The notes beneath the pieces were generated by a model, which worked only from the letters and a program-made list of their open reading frames with translations, had not been told where the DNA came from and searched no databases. A stretch of 64,000 bases of DNA from Megaleporinus macrocephalus. Lineage: Eukaryota; Chordata; Actinopteri; Characiformes; Anostomidae. Every line of letters starts with the position of its first letter. Positions within the stretch are counted from its first letter, which is position 1. This document shows positions 18,990 through 31,600 of the stretch, in pieces. The stretch spans positions 30,021,903 through 30,085,902 of the forward strand of contig CM038722.1 in assembly GCA_021613375.1 (NCBI GenBank), written 5' to 3'. The position numbers and the translations under genes were made by a program.

Positions 18990-20510
18990 CCTCTCTGTCC
19001 TCTCTCTGTCTCACTGTCTCTCTCTCTGTACTCATTCTCTGTCTCACTATTTGCCTTTCTGTCTTCTCTCACTGTCTCACTCTCTGCATCCTCTTTTGTC
19101 TGTCTCACTCTCTTGCTCTTGTGTTCTCTGTCCTCTCTCTGTTTCACTCTCTCACTGTCTCACTCTGCATCATCTCTGTCTGTCTCACTTTCTTGCTGTT
19201 GTCTTCTCTGTCCTCTCTCTGTTTCACTCTCTCACTGTCTCACTCTGCATCCTCTCTGTCTGTCTCACTTTCTTGCTGTTGTCTTCTCTGTCCTCTCTCT
19301 GTTTCACTCTCTCACTGTCTCACTCTGCATCCTCTCTGTCTGTCTCACTCTCTTGCTCTTGTGTTCTCTGTCCTCTCTCTGTTTCACTCTCTCACTGTCT
19401 CACTCTGCATCCTCTCTGTCTGTCTCACTTTCTTGCTGTTGTCTTCTCTGTCCTCTCTCTGTTTCACTCTCTCACTGTCTCACTCTGCATCCTCTCTGTC
19501 TGTCTCACTCTCTTGCTCTTGTGTTCTCTGTCCTCTCTCTGTTTCACTCTCTCACTGTCTCACTCTGCATCCTCTCTGTCTGTCTCACTTTCTTGCTCTT
19601 GTCTTCTCTGTCCTCTCTCTGTTTCACTCTCTCACTGTCTCACTCTGCATCCTCTTTTGTCTGTCTCACTCTCTTGCTCTTGTGTTCTCTGTCCTCTCTC
19701 TGTTTCACTCTCTCACTGTCTCACTCTGCATCCTCTCTGTCTGTCTCACTCTCTTGCTCTTGTGTTCTCTGTCCTCTCTCTGTTTCACTCTTTCACTGTC
19801 TCACTCTGCATCCTCTCTGTCTGTCTCACTCTCTTGCTCTTGTGTTCTCTGTCCTCTCTCTGTTTCACTCTCTCACTGTCTCACTCTGCATCCTCTCTGT
19901 CTGTCTCACTTTCTTGCTGTTGTCTTCTCTGTCCTCTCTCTGTTTCCCTCTCTCACTGTCTTCCCCTGCATCTCACTTCCTTGATGTCTCCCTCTACGTC
20001 CTTTCTCTGTCTGTCTCACTCTCTTGCTGTTTTCCTCCCTGTCCTCTCTCCATTTCACTCTCTTGCTGACTCCCTCTCTGTCCTGTCTATGTCTTAGTCA
20101 GTGGCTGTCTCCCTCTCTGTCTCCCTCTCTCACCATCTCCCTGTTTTGCCCTCTGTCTCTCACTCTCTCTCTGTCCTCTTTCTCACTCTGTTTTCTTTCT
20201 GTCTCCCTCTCTTATTGTCATCTGTCTCCCTCTCTTGCTGAATGCAACATTGTCTCCCACTCTGTCCTCTTTCTTTGTCCTCTCTCTGTCTCCCTCTCCG
20301 TCCTCGCTTTCTGTCTCACCGTTACTCTCTCACTGTCTCACTCTATTCTCATTCTGTCTCGTCTCCCTCTGTCCCCATTCTCTGTTTCACTCTCACTGTC
20401 TTTCTCTCTTGCTCTCTCATTGTCTCCCTCTCCGTCTCACTTTCTTGGTGTCTCGCTCTCCATTCTCAATCTGTCTCAATCTCTTTTTGTCTCACTCTCT
20501 GTTGCTTGCT
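18990..20510. repeat. 80-bp pyrimidine-rich minisatellite and CT-rich flank
   Basis: From about 19080 to 19960, roughly 11 copies of an 80-bp unit alternate two variants: ctttcttgctgttgtctt and ctctcttgctcttgtgtt. The unit lacks stop codons in all three plus frames. Because 80 is not a multiple of three, three overlapping open frames of up to 386 codons arise. They are artefacts. From 19980 to 20510 the same text is degenerate. Confidence 0.95.
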
Positions 20511-20678
20511 AAAATAAACACAGCAACACAGCTGTGCAATCACACAGTTTGTGATACTCAGATCAGTTCATTACCTTATTATTATTATTAGTAATAATAG
20601 TATAATTATTAACTGTTGCAATCTCTCCCAGCGGCGCTAGAGGGCGCTTGATTGCAACAGTTGTGCTGCTCTCTGTGC

Positions 20679-20679
<1 letters not shown>

Positions 20680-20724
<45 letters not shown>
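20680..20724. repeat. (CT)n microsatellite upstream of spred2
   Basis: About 20 CT units lie some 600 bp before the spred2 start codon, within or just upstream of its promoter. Confidence 0.95.
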
Positions 20725-20726
<2 letters not shown>

Positions 20727-20739
20727 ACCCCAACCATGC

Positions 20740-21317
20740 GGATCTCCCTCCGTCCAGAACGGTCTGCACGCCTTCCTCCACTCTCTGACGTCATTGCTTC
20801 CGCAACACCCCCCCTCCTCCTTCTTCCTTCCACATTCTACTAAGCCCCCCTCCCCGCCCCCCCCCCCACCCCCACAAACACATACACACGCACACTTACC
20901 CCAGCCCCCTCCCCCCCTTCTTTTCCACCGAGGCCGTGTCTCTCTCTCTGTCTCTCTCTCGCGCTCCAGCCTGCTCGCCTCTACACGAAGAAGCCCAACA
21001 TGGAGTAGACAGCGGGCGATGGGGCCGCCCTCGCCGAGCGCAGCGCGCACAGTCGGGGCTAAAGTGCAGCGGACGGGGCGGGAGGACGAAGAGGAGGAGG
21101 ACGAGGAGGAGGGAGAGGAAGAGAGGCTTGGGGAGAAGCGAAATAGTAACAAAAAAAGAAGAGAAGAAACACACGGCGGCGGCGGCTTGGATGAGCATAA
21201 ATAAATAAATAAGACACAAACAGGAGACGCGAGGAAGGCAAAATGAAGCGTGAACGCGCAGCGGGGCGCGCGCTGCCGAGACTTTTCCACAGTAGGTGAA
21301 AGCGAGGAGGCTGAAAG
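20740..21317 (+). promoter_or_regulatory. spred2 CpG-rich promoter and 5' UTR with upstream ATGs
   Basis: CpG-dense DNA with a GC box (ggggcggg, 21075-21082) and C-rich tracts leads into exon 1. If transcribed, it holds a minimal ATG-GAG-TAG at 21000, a 62-codon upstream frame starting at 21019 (rich in E, K and R; out of frame), and an 18-codon frame starting at 21243 that is in frame with the main start but closes at TGA before it. I cannot fix the transcription start. Confidence 0.6.
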
Positions 21318-21343
21318 ATGACCGAGGACTCGCAACCAGACGA
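21318..21343 (+). CDS. spred2: spred2 exon 1 coding part (MTEDSQPD + split D)
   Basis: The exon reads ATG ACC GAG GAC TCG CAA CCA GAC GA, then donor gtaagt (21344-21349). Human SPRED2 starts MTEETHPDDDSYIV. With the first base of exon 2 the split codon becomes GAT, giving PDDDSYIV. The start has A at -3. Confidence 0.92.
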
Positions 21344-21772
21344 GTAAGTTACCCCGGCGTGTACTTTCTTTTGTGTGTGCGTGTGTATGCGTATGCGTGT
21401 CTCACGCGCGAGCACCGAGCAGAACGTTAGCGCTGCACGCGAGACGCGGTGCCTGTACGCTCGGCGCGCGGGGCTCGGTTTAAAGGGGGATGCATACATG
21501 GCTGGTGGTGGATGTGCAGCGATAGGGGGGCGAAACTACCCCGAAAACAGTGCAGCGCGAAGGGGCTGCTACACGCCTGGGGCCCTCCGTCTACCCCTTC
21601 CTCCCTCCCTCCCTCCCTCCCCTGCTGTTGCTGCTGCCTGCACGGGGCTTTACTGTGGAGAAGAGGAGAGGGAGGGAGGGAGGGATGGTGTGGTGGGCGG
21701 GGGGGGTGGAGGAGGGGGGGCTGGAAACGGAAACATTTTGTGAGAGGATCCTCCAAGTGACTCCCCTAGAGT

Positions 21773-21862
<90 letters not shown>

Positions 21863-22107
21863 GCATTATGCATCATGCAAAGAAAGTACAGCGCGTTTTT
21901 CTCGGCTGCCGTGCACGAGCGCGAGAGCGTGCGCGCCTGCTGCGTGCATGAGTGCATGTGCGCGTGTTTAGCTCTCTTTGTAGGGGACTAAATGTCCCCA
22001 CCATGGAGAGTTTGAGTTTGGGCTAGTGGGCTAGTCCCATAATAATAAATATGATATGAATAAATATACATACATATAGAAGTATAATTTAGCTAGCCCA
22101 AAAGCCA

Positions 22108-22160
<53 letters not shown>

Positions 22161-22187
22161 TACAAACACCACTGTCATTGTGAAAGA

Positions 22188-22285
<98 letters not shown>

Positions 22286-25200
22286 TTACACAAGGACAAG
22301 GGTGTTTGTGGCTTCTAAGCAACATCTGCCATGCCATGTCTGTTTTGTTTTGTTTTGTTTTTTCTTCATGAATCGAGCTCATTTGCATACTGCTCTTCAT
22401 TCATAAAACCACCCCAGCGGCGCGGGCCGCAGGAGGTCTGGAGAGCAAGTCAGCTCGGTGTCAGCCAACATGCGATTAATAATTCACAATAAAACCCTTT
22501 CAGATTATAAAACACACTGTCGACAGTGAAGCTACGACTCTGAATTCAGCTGCTAGCTTCGTGTTCAAATATGCCGTCCCACCTTAAATGGTGCAGCAGT
22601 TACATTCTGAACCATTTAAGGTGGAACGGCAGAATTTGAAGACTTCGCCAGTCTGAGGCGAACTAACTTAGCTCTGCAGCCCTAACGCTGACCTCCCCAT
22701 CGCACTCGACTCGACCTAACAATAAATCAGCCCTCCGAGCGCTAAACGTGTTATTTGTGACCGATAAAAACAACAAACCCGAGGAGAACGAGAAGCCTCC
22801 GTGCAGCTAGCATAGCTAGCACAGGCTATTTGTTTTTAAAGGCTCCCCTCGTTGAGCACTGTAGGGTCAGTTCTTGGGCTCACGAAGCGCAATGTGTCTC
22901 ACATCTGGCTTCCAAGTCCGCTATTAATCACGCTACACTCTGTTTATTTGGCTTTGAGTCTGTTAGCCTGTTCGGGCTGTTTGTTGTGAGTGACTTCGGC
23001 TACACGGATCCGGGATCACGGGCAGCTCGCCGTGTAAAAGCGGCTCGCTAAGAGCATTAGCCTGGAGATAAACACCCTGCTTCAGCCTGCTTGAGAGCTA
23101 AACTTTAACTTCTCTGTAATCTACACTCTTCCAGCAGCTTTGGTTGTGCATTTGAATATAGGCTAGAGCCTGTGCAGCACCATGTTGAGTATATGTATGA
23201 GGCAAGGCCTACTTTTCCATTGTAGTCCCTCATATTTCATTTGGGTTCTATTCCTTTTTGGTCTGTTGGTTCAGCAGCTGCTTTGCTTTGCTTTGCTGTT
23301 GCTCATATGTCTAGGCCTTTAAGCTGTGGCATTTGATCTTAGGCCAAGCAACACCTCTACACTCCATTGTATCAGCTCCTCTTACCATATAGGAGCAGTT
23401 TGTAGTTCTACAATTACAGACAGTAGTCCATCTGTTTCTATGCATACCTTGTTAACCTGTCCTTCACTGGTCAGGACCACCACAGAGCAGGTATTATTTG
23501 GGTGCTGGATAATTCTCAGCACTGTGTGTGTGGTGCTAGTATGTGTGGAGCAGTGCTGCTGGAGTTGTCCACTCACTGTCCACTCTATAAGAGTTGCTGG
23601 CCCACCTTGTAAACGTAAAGTCAGAGATGATAGCTCATCTGCTGCTGCACAGTTTGTGTTCCTCAAGTCCTTCATCAGGGGTCACAGGACACTGTTGTCT
23701 GGATATCTTTGATTGGTGGACTATTCTCAGTCCAGCAGTGACACTGAGATGTTTAAACTCCCAGCAACACTGTTGTGTATGATCCATGCACAACAGCACA
23801 ACACACACTTAACACACCACCATCATGTCAGTGTCACTGCAGTGCTGGGAATGACCCATCAACGAAATGATACCTGCTGTCTGGTGGTCCTGTGAGGGTC
23901 CTAACCACCAAAGAGCGAGATAAGGTCTGCAGAGTAACAATACCTAACTTAATAATGCAACTTCTCCTGGAGGAAGCCTTCTGGATGTTCTACCCATTTC
24001 TGCTGTACACCTTACTTGCAGCTACTATATGAACAATAACACCTTATTTGATGGAGTGCTACGATCAGCAGATGTTCTAAAACTTTGCTCACTGCTGTTT
24101 GTCTTGCTACTGGATGAGGGTAGTGTGTGCCCCCAGTATGTGCGTGTGTGTGTTGGGGGATCTTTTCTTATTCCATTTTATGGCACACTCACACCCGTTT
24201 GAGCAAACACATGAGTCAGGCAGGAATGTAAAGCACCATATAATACTCAAGGGTTGTGAAATGTTTGACTTTTATCACCCGAGGCAGGAGGTGGGGAGGG
24301 CGATGGTCGGCTGGTGACCATGCAGGGGTAAAAGGCTCTTCTGAAACCATTGTTTGAGAAAGCAAGCATAAAGGAGATTAATTAAACAATGACTTGCTGT
24401 TGGTGACTGTAGGAGAGATTGATGCGGCGTTGACAGCTTGACTTTGACCATATGCATTCGCTCAAACCATAACTCTCAATGAGTGTATTAATCAAATAAG
24501 CTAAAAGTTATATTAGTCTATATATTTCTGATCCTATCAAAATGGAACAACTGCTTTGATGTTTCCTTTTTTTCTCATTAATCTATAGATGTGTGACTTG
24601 TAATCATATATAGATTATGGGATACCAAGTTAAATTGGTTTTGCTAGCTTTTTGGAAACTCCCAGCGAGTCCCCCTTAAACAAGTTGTTAATAAAAGGCA
24701 TGTGTTTTGGATCCTGTCAAGACAGAATAATTGCTTCAGTATTTCTTTATTTTCCATCTGTTGGGCTACAACAGGTTATGGACAACCTAAATTAGAATAT
24801 GCTTGCTTGCTAGTTTGAAGTCATCTAGGAAGCCTTGTGCATAATGAACTGATTACTTATTTATATAGGACAATTTTTGTTTCTATTTCTGTTTGTTTAC
24901 AAATACATAATATGGCCACTATACAGATATACAAAATACACATGGGCTGCCATGTACGATGAGGTTTTTGCTAGCTACTTTGAAACCTGCTAGCAAGTTA
25001 CTTTATTACTTGTAACTACTGGTAAACAAACTCTTAATGCTATAAAATAATATAGAATAATTGCTTTGTGTTTCTTTATATCCTATCTGTTGGGCTACAA
25101 CAAATTATGGACAACCTAAATTAGAATATGCTTGCTCGCTAGTTTGAAGCCACCTAGCAATGGCTTTTTTGGATATTGTTTATATAGGGCAATTTTTATT

Positions 25201-28200
25201 TCTGTTTCTGTTTGTCCACAAATATATAATATGGCCACTATACAGATATACAAAATACACATGGGCTTCCATGTACAATGATGTTTTTGCTAGCTACTTT
25301 GAAACCTGCTAGCCAGTCACTTCAAAACTACTGGTAAACAAACTCTTTATGACTAACACATTAATTTAGGATCCTGTCCAGATAAAATAATTGCTTTGTG
25401 TTTCTTTATCCCATCTGTTGGGCTACAACAGATTATGGACAACCAAAAATGAGAAAATGCTTCCTAGCTAGTTGCAAACCAGCTAGCAAGCCATTTGCAT
25501 AGTGAACTAATAACATTTTTGAATGTTATCTAAGACAATTGTATTTTAAATGTTTATTTCCATATATCCACAAGTATAAAACTTGGCCAGTATACAGACT
25601 ATGGGATGCCTTGTAAGATAAGTTTCTTGCTAGTTACTGTGAAACCTGCTAGCGAGTCATCGTAAAACTACCTGTAAAGAAACTCTTTATGGATGCATTA
25701 TTTTTGGATCTTGTCAAGATCTTTTTTCATCAGTACACAGATATATAAACTTACCATTCTTCACAGATCATATGCTAAATGCTAAGTTAAACCTGCTAGT
25801 TTGAAACCTGCTTGTTTAAAACCTACTAGCGACTTGCTTGACATACGCGTCCTCAAACTAAATGATTATTTTTGTTTGGAGTGTATTGAGATATGACAAA
25901 ATTCCCAGTCAGTTTTCTCGTAAGTATTTTCAGGGACAATGTTTTGCTAGCTGAAAACACTAGCAGCTCAGTGCTTTTCTAAGCCCCATACAGGTTGTGA
26001 AGGTGTTCAGTCCACAGCTTGTTGTACATATTAAAGAACAAAATGGTTTCCGTCGGTGTACATGTTCGTGTGGCTTCTCTATGTTGTCCTGCCGGTTTGC
26101 AAAGCCAATATCAAATCGTTTTATTTAGCTGAGTGAGTCTGTGCAGATTTAATGGGCCGTTCACTGTGTTAGTTTACTGGCATGCATTTAAGCATTAAAG
26201 CCTTTCGCTACCAGAACTGGCGTGATATCATTTGAGATTGTCTAACCTGTATGTGCGAAGTGGGTCATCACTAACACTTCCACATCCTGCTCAGGCCATT
26301 ACACCCACTGCTTCCTGTATCCTATTCCAATAATGACCTCCGGCTCCACAGGGCTTTGTCACATTGCAGAGTGATTGGACGTGGCTCTAGTGCACTGATC
26401 ACAAACCACACTGAAAAAGAGATGGATTGAAATTTCATGATTTATAAGTAAAATATATTTCATCTACACCGTTCTGTCAATAATACTGACATAATTGTGT
26501 CGATGTAGTACATTTTACTCATGTAGAAATGAAAATTGAGTCTTTCTCTGATTTAACTCATTTTCAGGCTCTTGGTTCTTCAGCCTGAACTGATGTTTGG
26601 GCAGATCAGAGTTTAGAGTGATATACAGTATTTTGTACTCTCGTGGACACGTGTAACGCAAAAAATACACTTCTTATTATGTCTTAAACAGTACTCTACT
26701 TACAAGTATGTGTACTTTTATGTTTTATACTACTTTGGAAGTATTATATTCATGTACCTCTTCATTTATTACCAAGTTACACCGATAGTAGCCACAATAT
26801 TTTTGTTTGATAATCATCACTATACCAACCCTTTGTAGTAGCGGTATTACAGAAGGCTGTAATATGAAATTATTTTTCATATTTTTTACTGTGAGCTATG
26901 AGCATCCTGATCAACCAGAAATGTTGAAATGTGGGAGTTTGGTCTAAATGATAAAACAGTAACACAAGCCATTGAGTTATAATAGATCACTACAGTAAAC
27001 ATTCTATGATTTTCTATTCTAGAACTGACTGCTTTCTATTGATTGTTAGTGCTGATTTAGTTTCAATAAACCCAGCTGTCATGAATTTCGTAGCCACATC
27101 TGGATTCAGTACAGTTTCCATGTGGAACAGAGTGTATTGAGAGTGTCACTGGAAAGGAAGAAGGCTATAAATTCTGTCTCATCACATGTGCGCAATCATT
27201 CAGTTTGCAAGAAGAGAAGTAATTGAGTTGTGTTTGAAACCTAATTCTTACTTTTAAGTCTGTTCTTTTGGCTTATTATCGTCAGGATACCAGGATACAG
27301 CGACTTTATTTGGAAATAAGCTCTAATTGTATAAGTTGCTATTTTACTCTAGCATATAACATCAGCCAATTGGCTAACTGTAGCACATTTACTTTTATTT
27401 TTTAAAAGTATTTTTTTTTCATTTACATTCTTTCAGTTAGTAAGCTAGCTTGCTAGAATTTTATGAATTGTCAGTTATTATACTTTAAATTATTATAATT
27501 TCATAGGGATTACAGCTGATAATTAGTTGGCTAACAATAGCGCATTTACTATTATTTACTATTTTTTTTCTTGTACACTGCATTGTTTTAGTTAGCAAGC
27601 TATCTCGCTGGAGATTTATAATTTGTCAGCTATAACCCACCCAGCAAAAGCTCATTGAAAAGACGTTTATAGGATAGCTTTGCCAGGTGTCTAAACAACA
27701 TTGAGATTTGGTTGTAATGTGAAAGCTAAAATGACGTATTTTCCAGATTGTTCCAGTGACTTAAATTCAATTTAAATGTCAACCTTCACTTGTGATGTAT
27801 TCATTTTATTACATGCATAATTACTCTCAAAATAAGACAATGACAAGAAAGTACTAGTATACTGTTTAAGGTGGTCTGACATGGTAGAGATCATGTTCTG
27901 TTCCAACTTTGTCGGCAGCTGCAATGAGAAAAACATCTTAACCAAACTTTGTTTAATTTTGATTACAGAAAACAATTAATAACGGCAAAAGGCAAACGTT
28001 GCTGTGGGCTATGATATTGGAGGCAACTGGGCACTAATATGACGTCTGGTGTTTGGGGGGGTGAGCACTCGGCCTCAAGGGCTACAGTTGAAATTGATCA
28101 GTTGGCTGACATTGGCACGTTTACCTTTGGGTTAAGGTGAACTACTACTGATACCTTGCTATCTTACTAAAGTTTTAAAAATTGTCGGTTATTACAACTA

Positions 28201-28573
28201 AGCTTATAATCTGCGGGATTACAGCAGATAATTTGTTGGCTAGCAGTTTACTTTTTCTTTCTTTTACACTGTTTCTGATAGCTAGCAAGTAATTATGCGA
28301 TAGTTCACGATAGTTAGCTAGTTGCTTAATGCTATCACATTGACTTTCAGTTTACTGTGAATTTTTACTAGATTGCTTTTTCAAACAGTCATATAAATTA
28401 TAACACTAGGCTTACGGGTGAAAATTAGCTAGTTGGCTGACACAAGCACATTTACTTTCATTTTTGTCTCGTTCCTGATAGCTAGCTAAAGTTAAACTTG
28501 TCTTTGATTCTGTTTCAGTTTCTAACATTAGGCCACAAGGACTACAAAGGAATTAGCACATTTACTTTTATTT

Positions 28574-28630
<57 letters not shown>

Positions 28631-31600
28631 GAGACCAAATTCAGGGCTAATCTGATTGCAGTGTCATTATCTTGTCCTGGTGTTGTAGCTGCCTGACAGT
28701 TTAAGGTAGTGGCGGTCCAGTGTTGTTGTTGTTGCCTTAGTTGAAACGTGCTGGCTAAAAGAGTGGCCCTGTGTGGTCAATGAGGCTCGCCTGAAGGTGT
28801 GTAACAGCTCACATATAGCCCTGGATAACCTGGTCAGCCTGGGGGTACATGGTGGAAAGAGGATAAGTGGGGTAGAGAGATGGAGAGAGTATTGATGCAG
28901 CCAAGCCCCACGTGCAGGGATCATCATGGTTCAGCTGTGAAGCGGGGGCGAGGTATTGGGTCAGAGAGAGACAGAGAGAGTGACACTAAGTCAACGCAAA
29001 GTGCCAGCTGGTCCATTGTTGCTGGGAACGTATAAGCTACATAAATAGTACACAGCTAGGATACGGTACATAGTGAGCAAGCAGTATGCTCATGTATATA
29101 AACACAGAGGTCATTTTAGTGTATCTGTAGTTATGATTTGGTGTTAGTTTAGAAATCATCTGTCATACTAAGAAATAAATGAAAAGATTTCATGCTGAAC
29201 TATCGACTGCAGCTGTGTCTGTTAAATAAGCAGTAAAACACTAGAATGAAATATACAATTTACATTGACTATGATAATTCAGAATTAGAATTTAGAAAAC
29301 TACAACTGAACAAGTTTAGAATTCAGTAAAACATTTTACAGTGAAATTAAGTGTCATAGCTAAATAATTTAGCACAGCCATAACTGCACTATGACTGGGC
29401 ACACCTAGGTGAGTCCTGGCTATAATAATACAATTATATAGAAAAGAATGGGAGCAGATAACAACTTATTCCAACTTATAAAATAATAATTATTTATTTT
29501 TTGTTGTATTATATTTTGGTTGTAATTCATACCCACATACCTGATGTACATGAAATAACAGACACATGTTTTACATTAAACTTTCACTGGAAACTAAATA
29601 TCAGTCAAGCTCTAGCAACAGAGATTAGAATATCAAATACAGTAATATGAAATATCAAATCTTAACATGTGACCAAAAACAGAATATCTCCCTCTCCAAA
29701 ATCTGGATACCACGTGTCCCCAAAATGCTAACTTTACAGGAGAATGAAAAACATAATTTACCTTTAATGTAAGTCAATGGAACCAGAAGTCTTTTAGAGT
29801 AGGTTGAGGTCATTTCTTTTAATGCGGTCATCACGAAATGTACACACAATATCTGAGGCAACAGGCGTTTTCAAATCATGTCAAGAGCTAAAAAATACAA
29901 AACCTGAGGTAGGAGGTTCTGTTCCATCAGCAGTGATATGAAAGCCAAAGATTAAGAATATGAAATACTAGCTGAATCGCATCCGCTGTAACACACATAC
30001 ACTGTGATGCCAGTTTCTGAAAAACGATTACCTTGTAGCTACACTCATTGGTCACTTTATCAGAAACACCTACCATATAGATGCAGTTAGTAGCTTTACA
30101 ATTACTGACTATATACCGCCCAACACAATTCAACAGCCCCTCTGTACATCACTGGAAAAGGAACCATCATAAGACCACCACTGATCAGAACAGTTGTTTA
30201 CGTGGTGATCCATTCTTCAGTTATCTACAGTGGGCTACAGTCAGTACCTGTAAACCTATGAAGTGCTTATATAGTAACTGATATAATGGTCAGTCAGTGA
30301 ATGTGCAAGTCCACCTGCAGTGGTTATCAGTACAGAGCTGAAGTGTACAGTGCTGGTGAAAGTATAGTCCTGAAAAAATAAAATCTCCCTCCTACCACTG
30401 ACACAGTTCGGTAACCCTGCAGGGCTGTATTGTAAATGTTTATCTTGTACAGACTTGTATGAAGCAATGCGCCGCCTGCCTTTCACAACTGATAGGAGGA
30501 GAAAAACACATACACGCATGAACGCCAGACACAGATTCTCTACCTGCTAATGCCCAGTTCAGAGCTGATCTAGCATCAGGAGCCATGAACACAAGACAAC
30601 AGGAAGTCTTCCCTTTTTTTAGCCGCCGTTGTCATGGCAACCTCTTTCCTTTCGACAAACGAGAGAGCGAAAGAAAGAAAAAACAGAGCTAAGGCTGATT
30701 ATTACTTACTGTCGTCAAACATGCAAGAATGACTAAATCCATCCGAAATAACACGGAGGTGTTCACCCATCTGGATAAGACACTAAGTTCTTAATAAGTT
30801 ATTAACGTTGTGTTGTTATACTCTTCAAATCTAACGACTTATTTACATATTTAATTACTTCAAGTCAGAGACAGTTTAATCCTAAAACACTTAGTATTTA
30901 TTTAAAAAACACAACTGCAAAAACACAAGAGGGATCAATGAATTGGGGTAAATGGAGATTTAGCTAAACAGAGATAAACAGAGTATCAGTTAGTATAAGG
31001 ATGAAGTGCTGACTGGTTGGCATTACTGCTACTGAGTGCTGATTTGTTAGCAGTACTGCTTATTGGTAAGTAATATTGCTTCTGAGTGCTGATTGGTTAG
31101 CAGTACTGCCTTAGAGTGCTTAATGGTTAGTAATAGTGCTAATGAGTGCTGATTGGTTAGTAATACTGCTACTGAGTGCTGATTGGTTAGCAGTACTGCC
31201 TTAGAGTGCTTAATGGTTAGTAATAGTGCTAATGAGTGCTGATTGGTTAGTAATACTGCTACTGAGTGCTGATAGGTTAGCAGTACTGCTTTAGAGTGCT
31301 TAATGGTTAGTAATAGTGCTACTGAGTGCTGATTGGTTGACATTACTGCTACGGAATGCTGATTGGTTGGCATTGCTGCTACTGAGTGCTGAGTGTTTAA
31401 CATTACTGCTACAGAGTGCTGATTGTTTAGTATTACTGCTACTGAGTGCTGATAGGTTAGTAATACTGCTACTGAGTGCTGATAGGTTAGCAGTACTGCT
31501 TTAGAGTGCTTAATGGTTAGTAATAGTGCTACTGAGTACTGAATGGTTGACATTACTGCTACTGAGTGCTGAGTGGTTATTGTTACTGCTACTGAGTGTT

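Noticed and set aside
18937..20097. 386-codon and overlapping 367- and 287-codon plus-strand frames
   Set aside because: All are produced by an 80-bp stop-free minisatellite read in three frames, with leucine/serine/cysteine monotony and no domain.
20637..21335. 232-codon minus-strand frame over the spred2 promoter
   Set aside because: It is antisense to a CpG-rich, purine/pyrimidine-skewed promoter with CT and GGA tracts; the R/E- and S/P-rich translation has no domain.
23326..23895. Overlapping frames of 60-128 codons on both strands
   Set aside because: They lie within a multi-copy foldback DNA element that has fragments elsewhere in the window.
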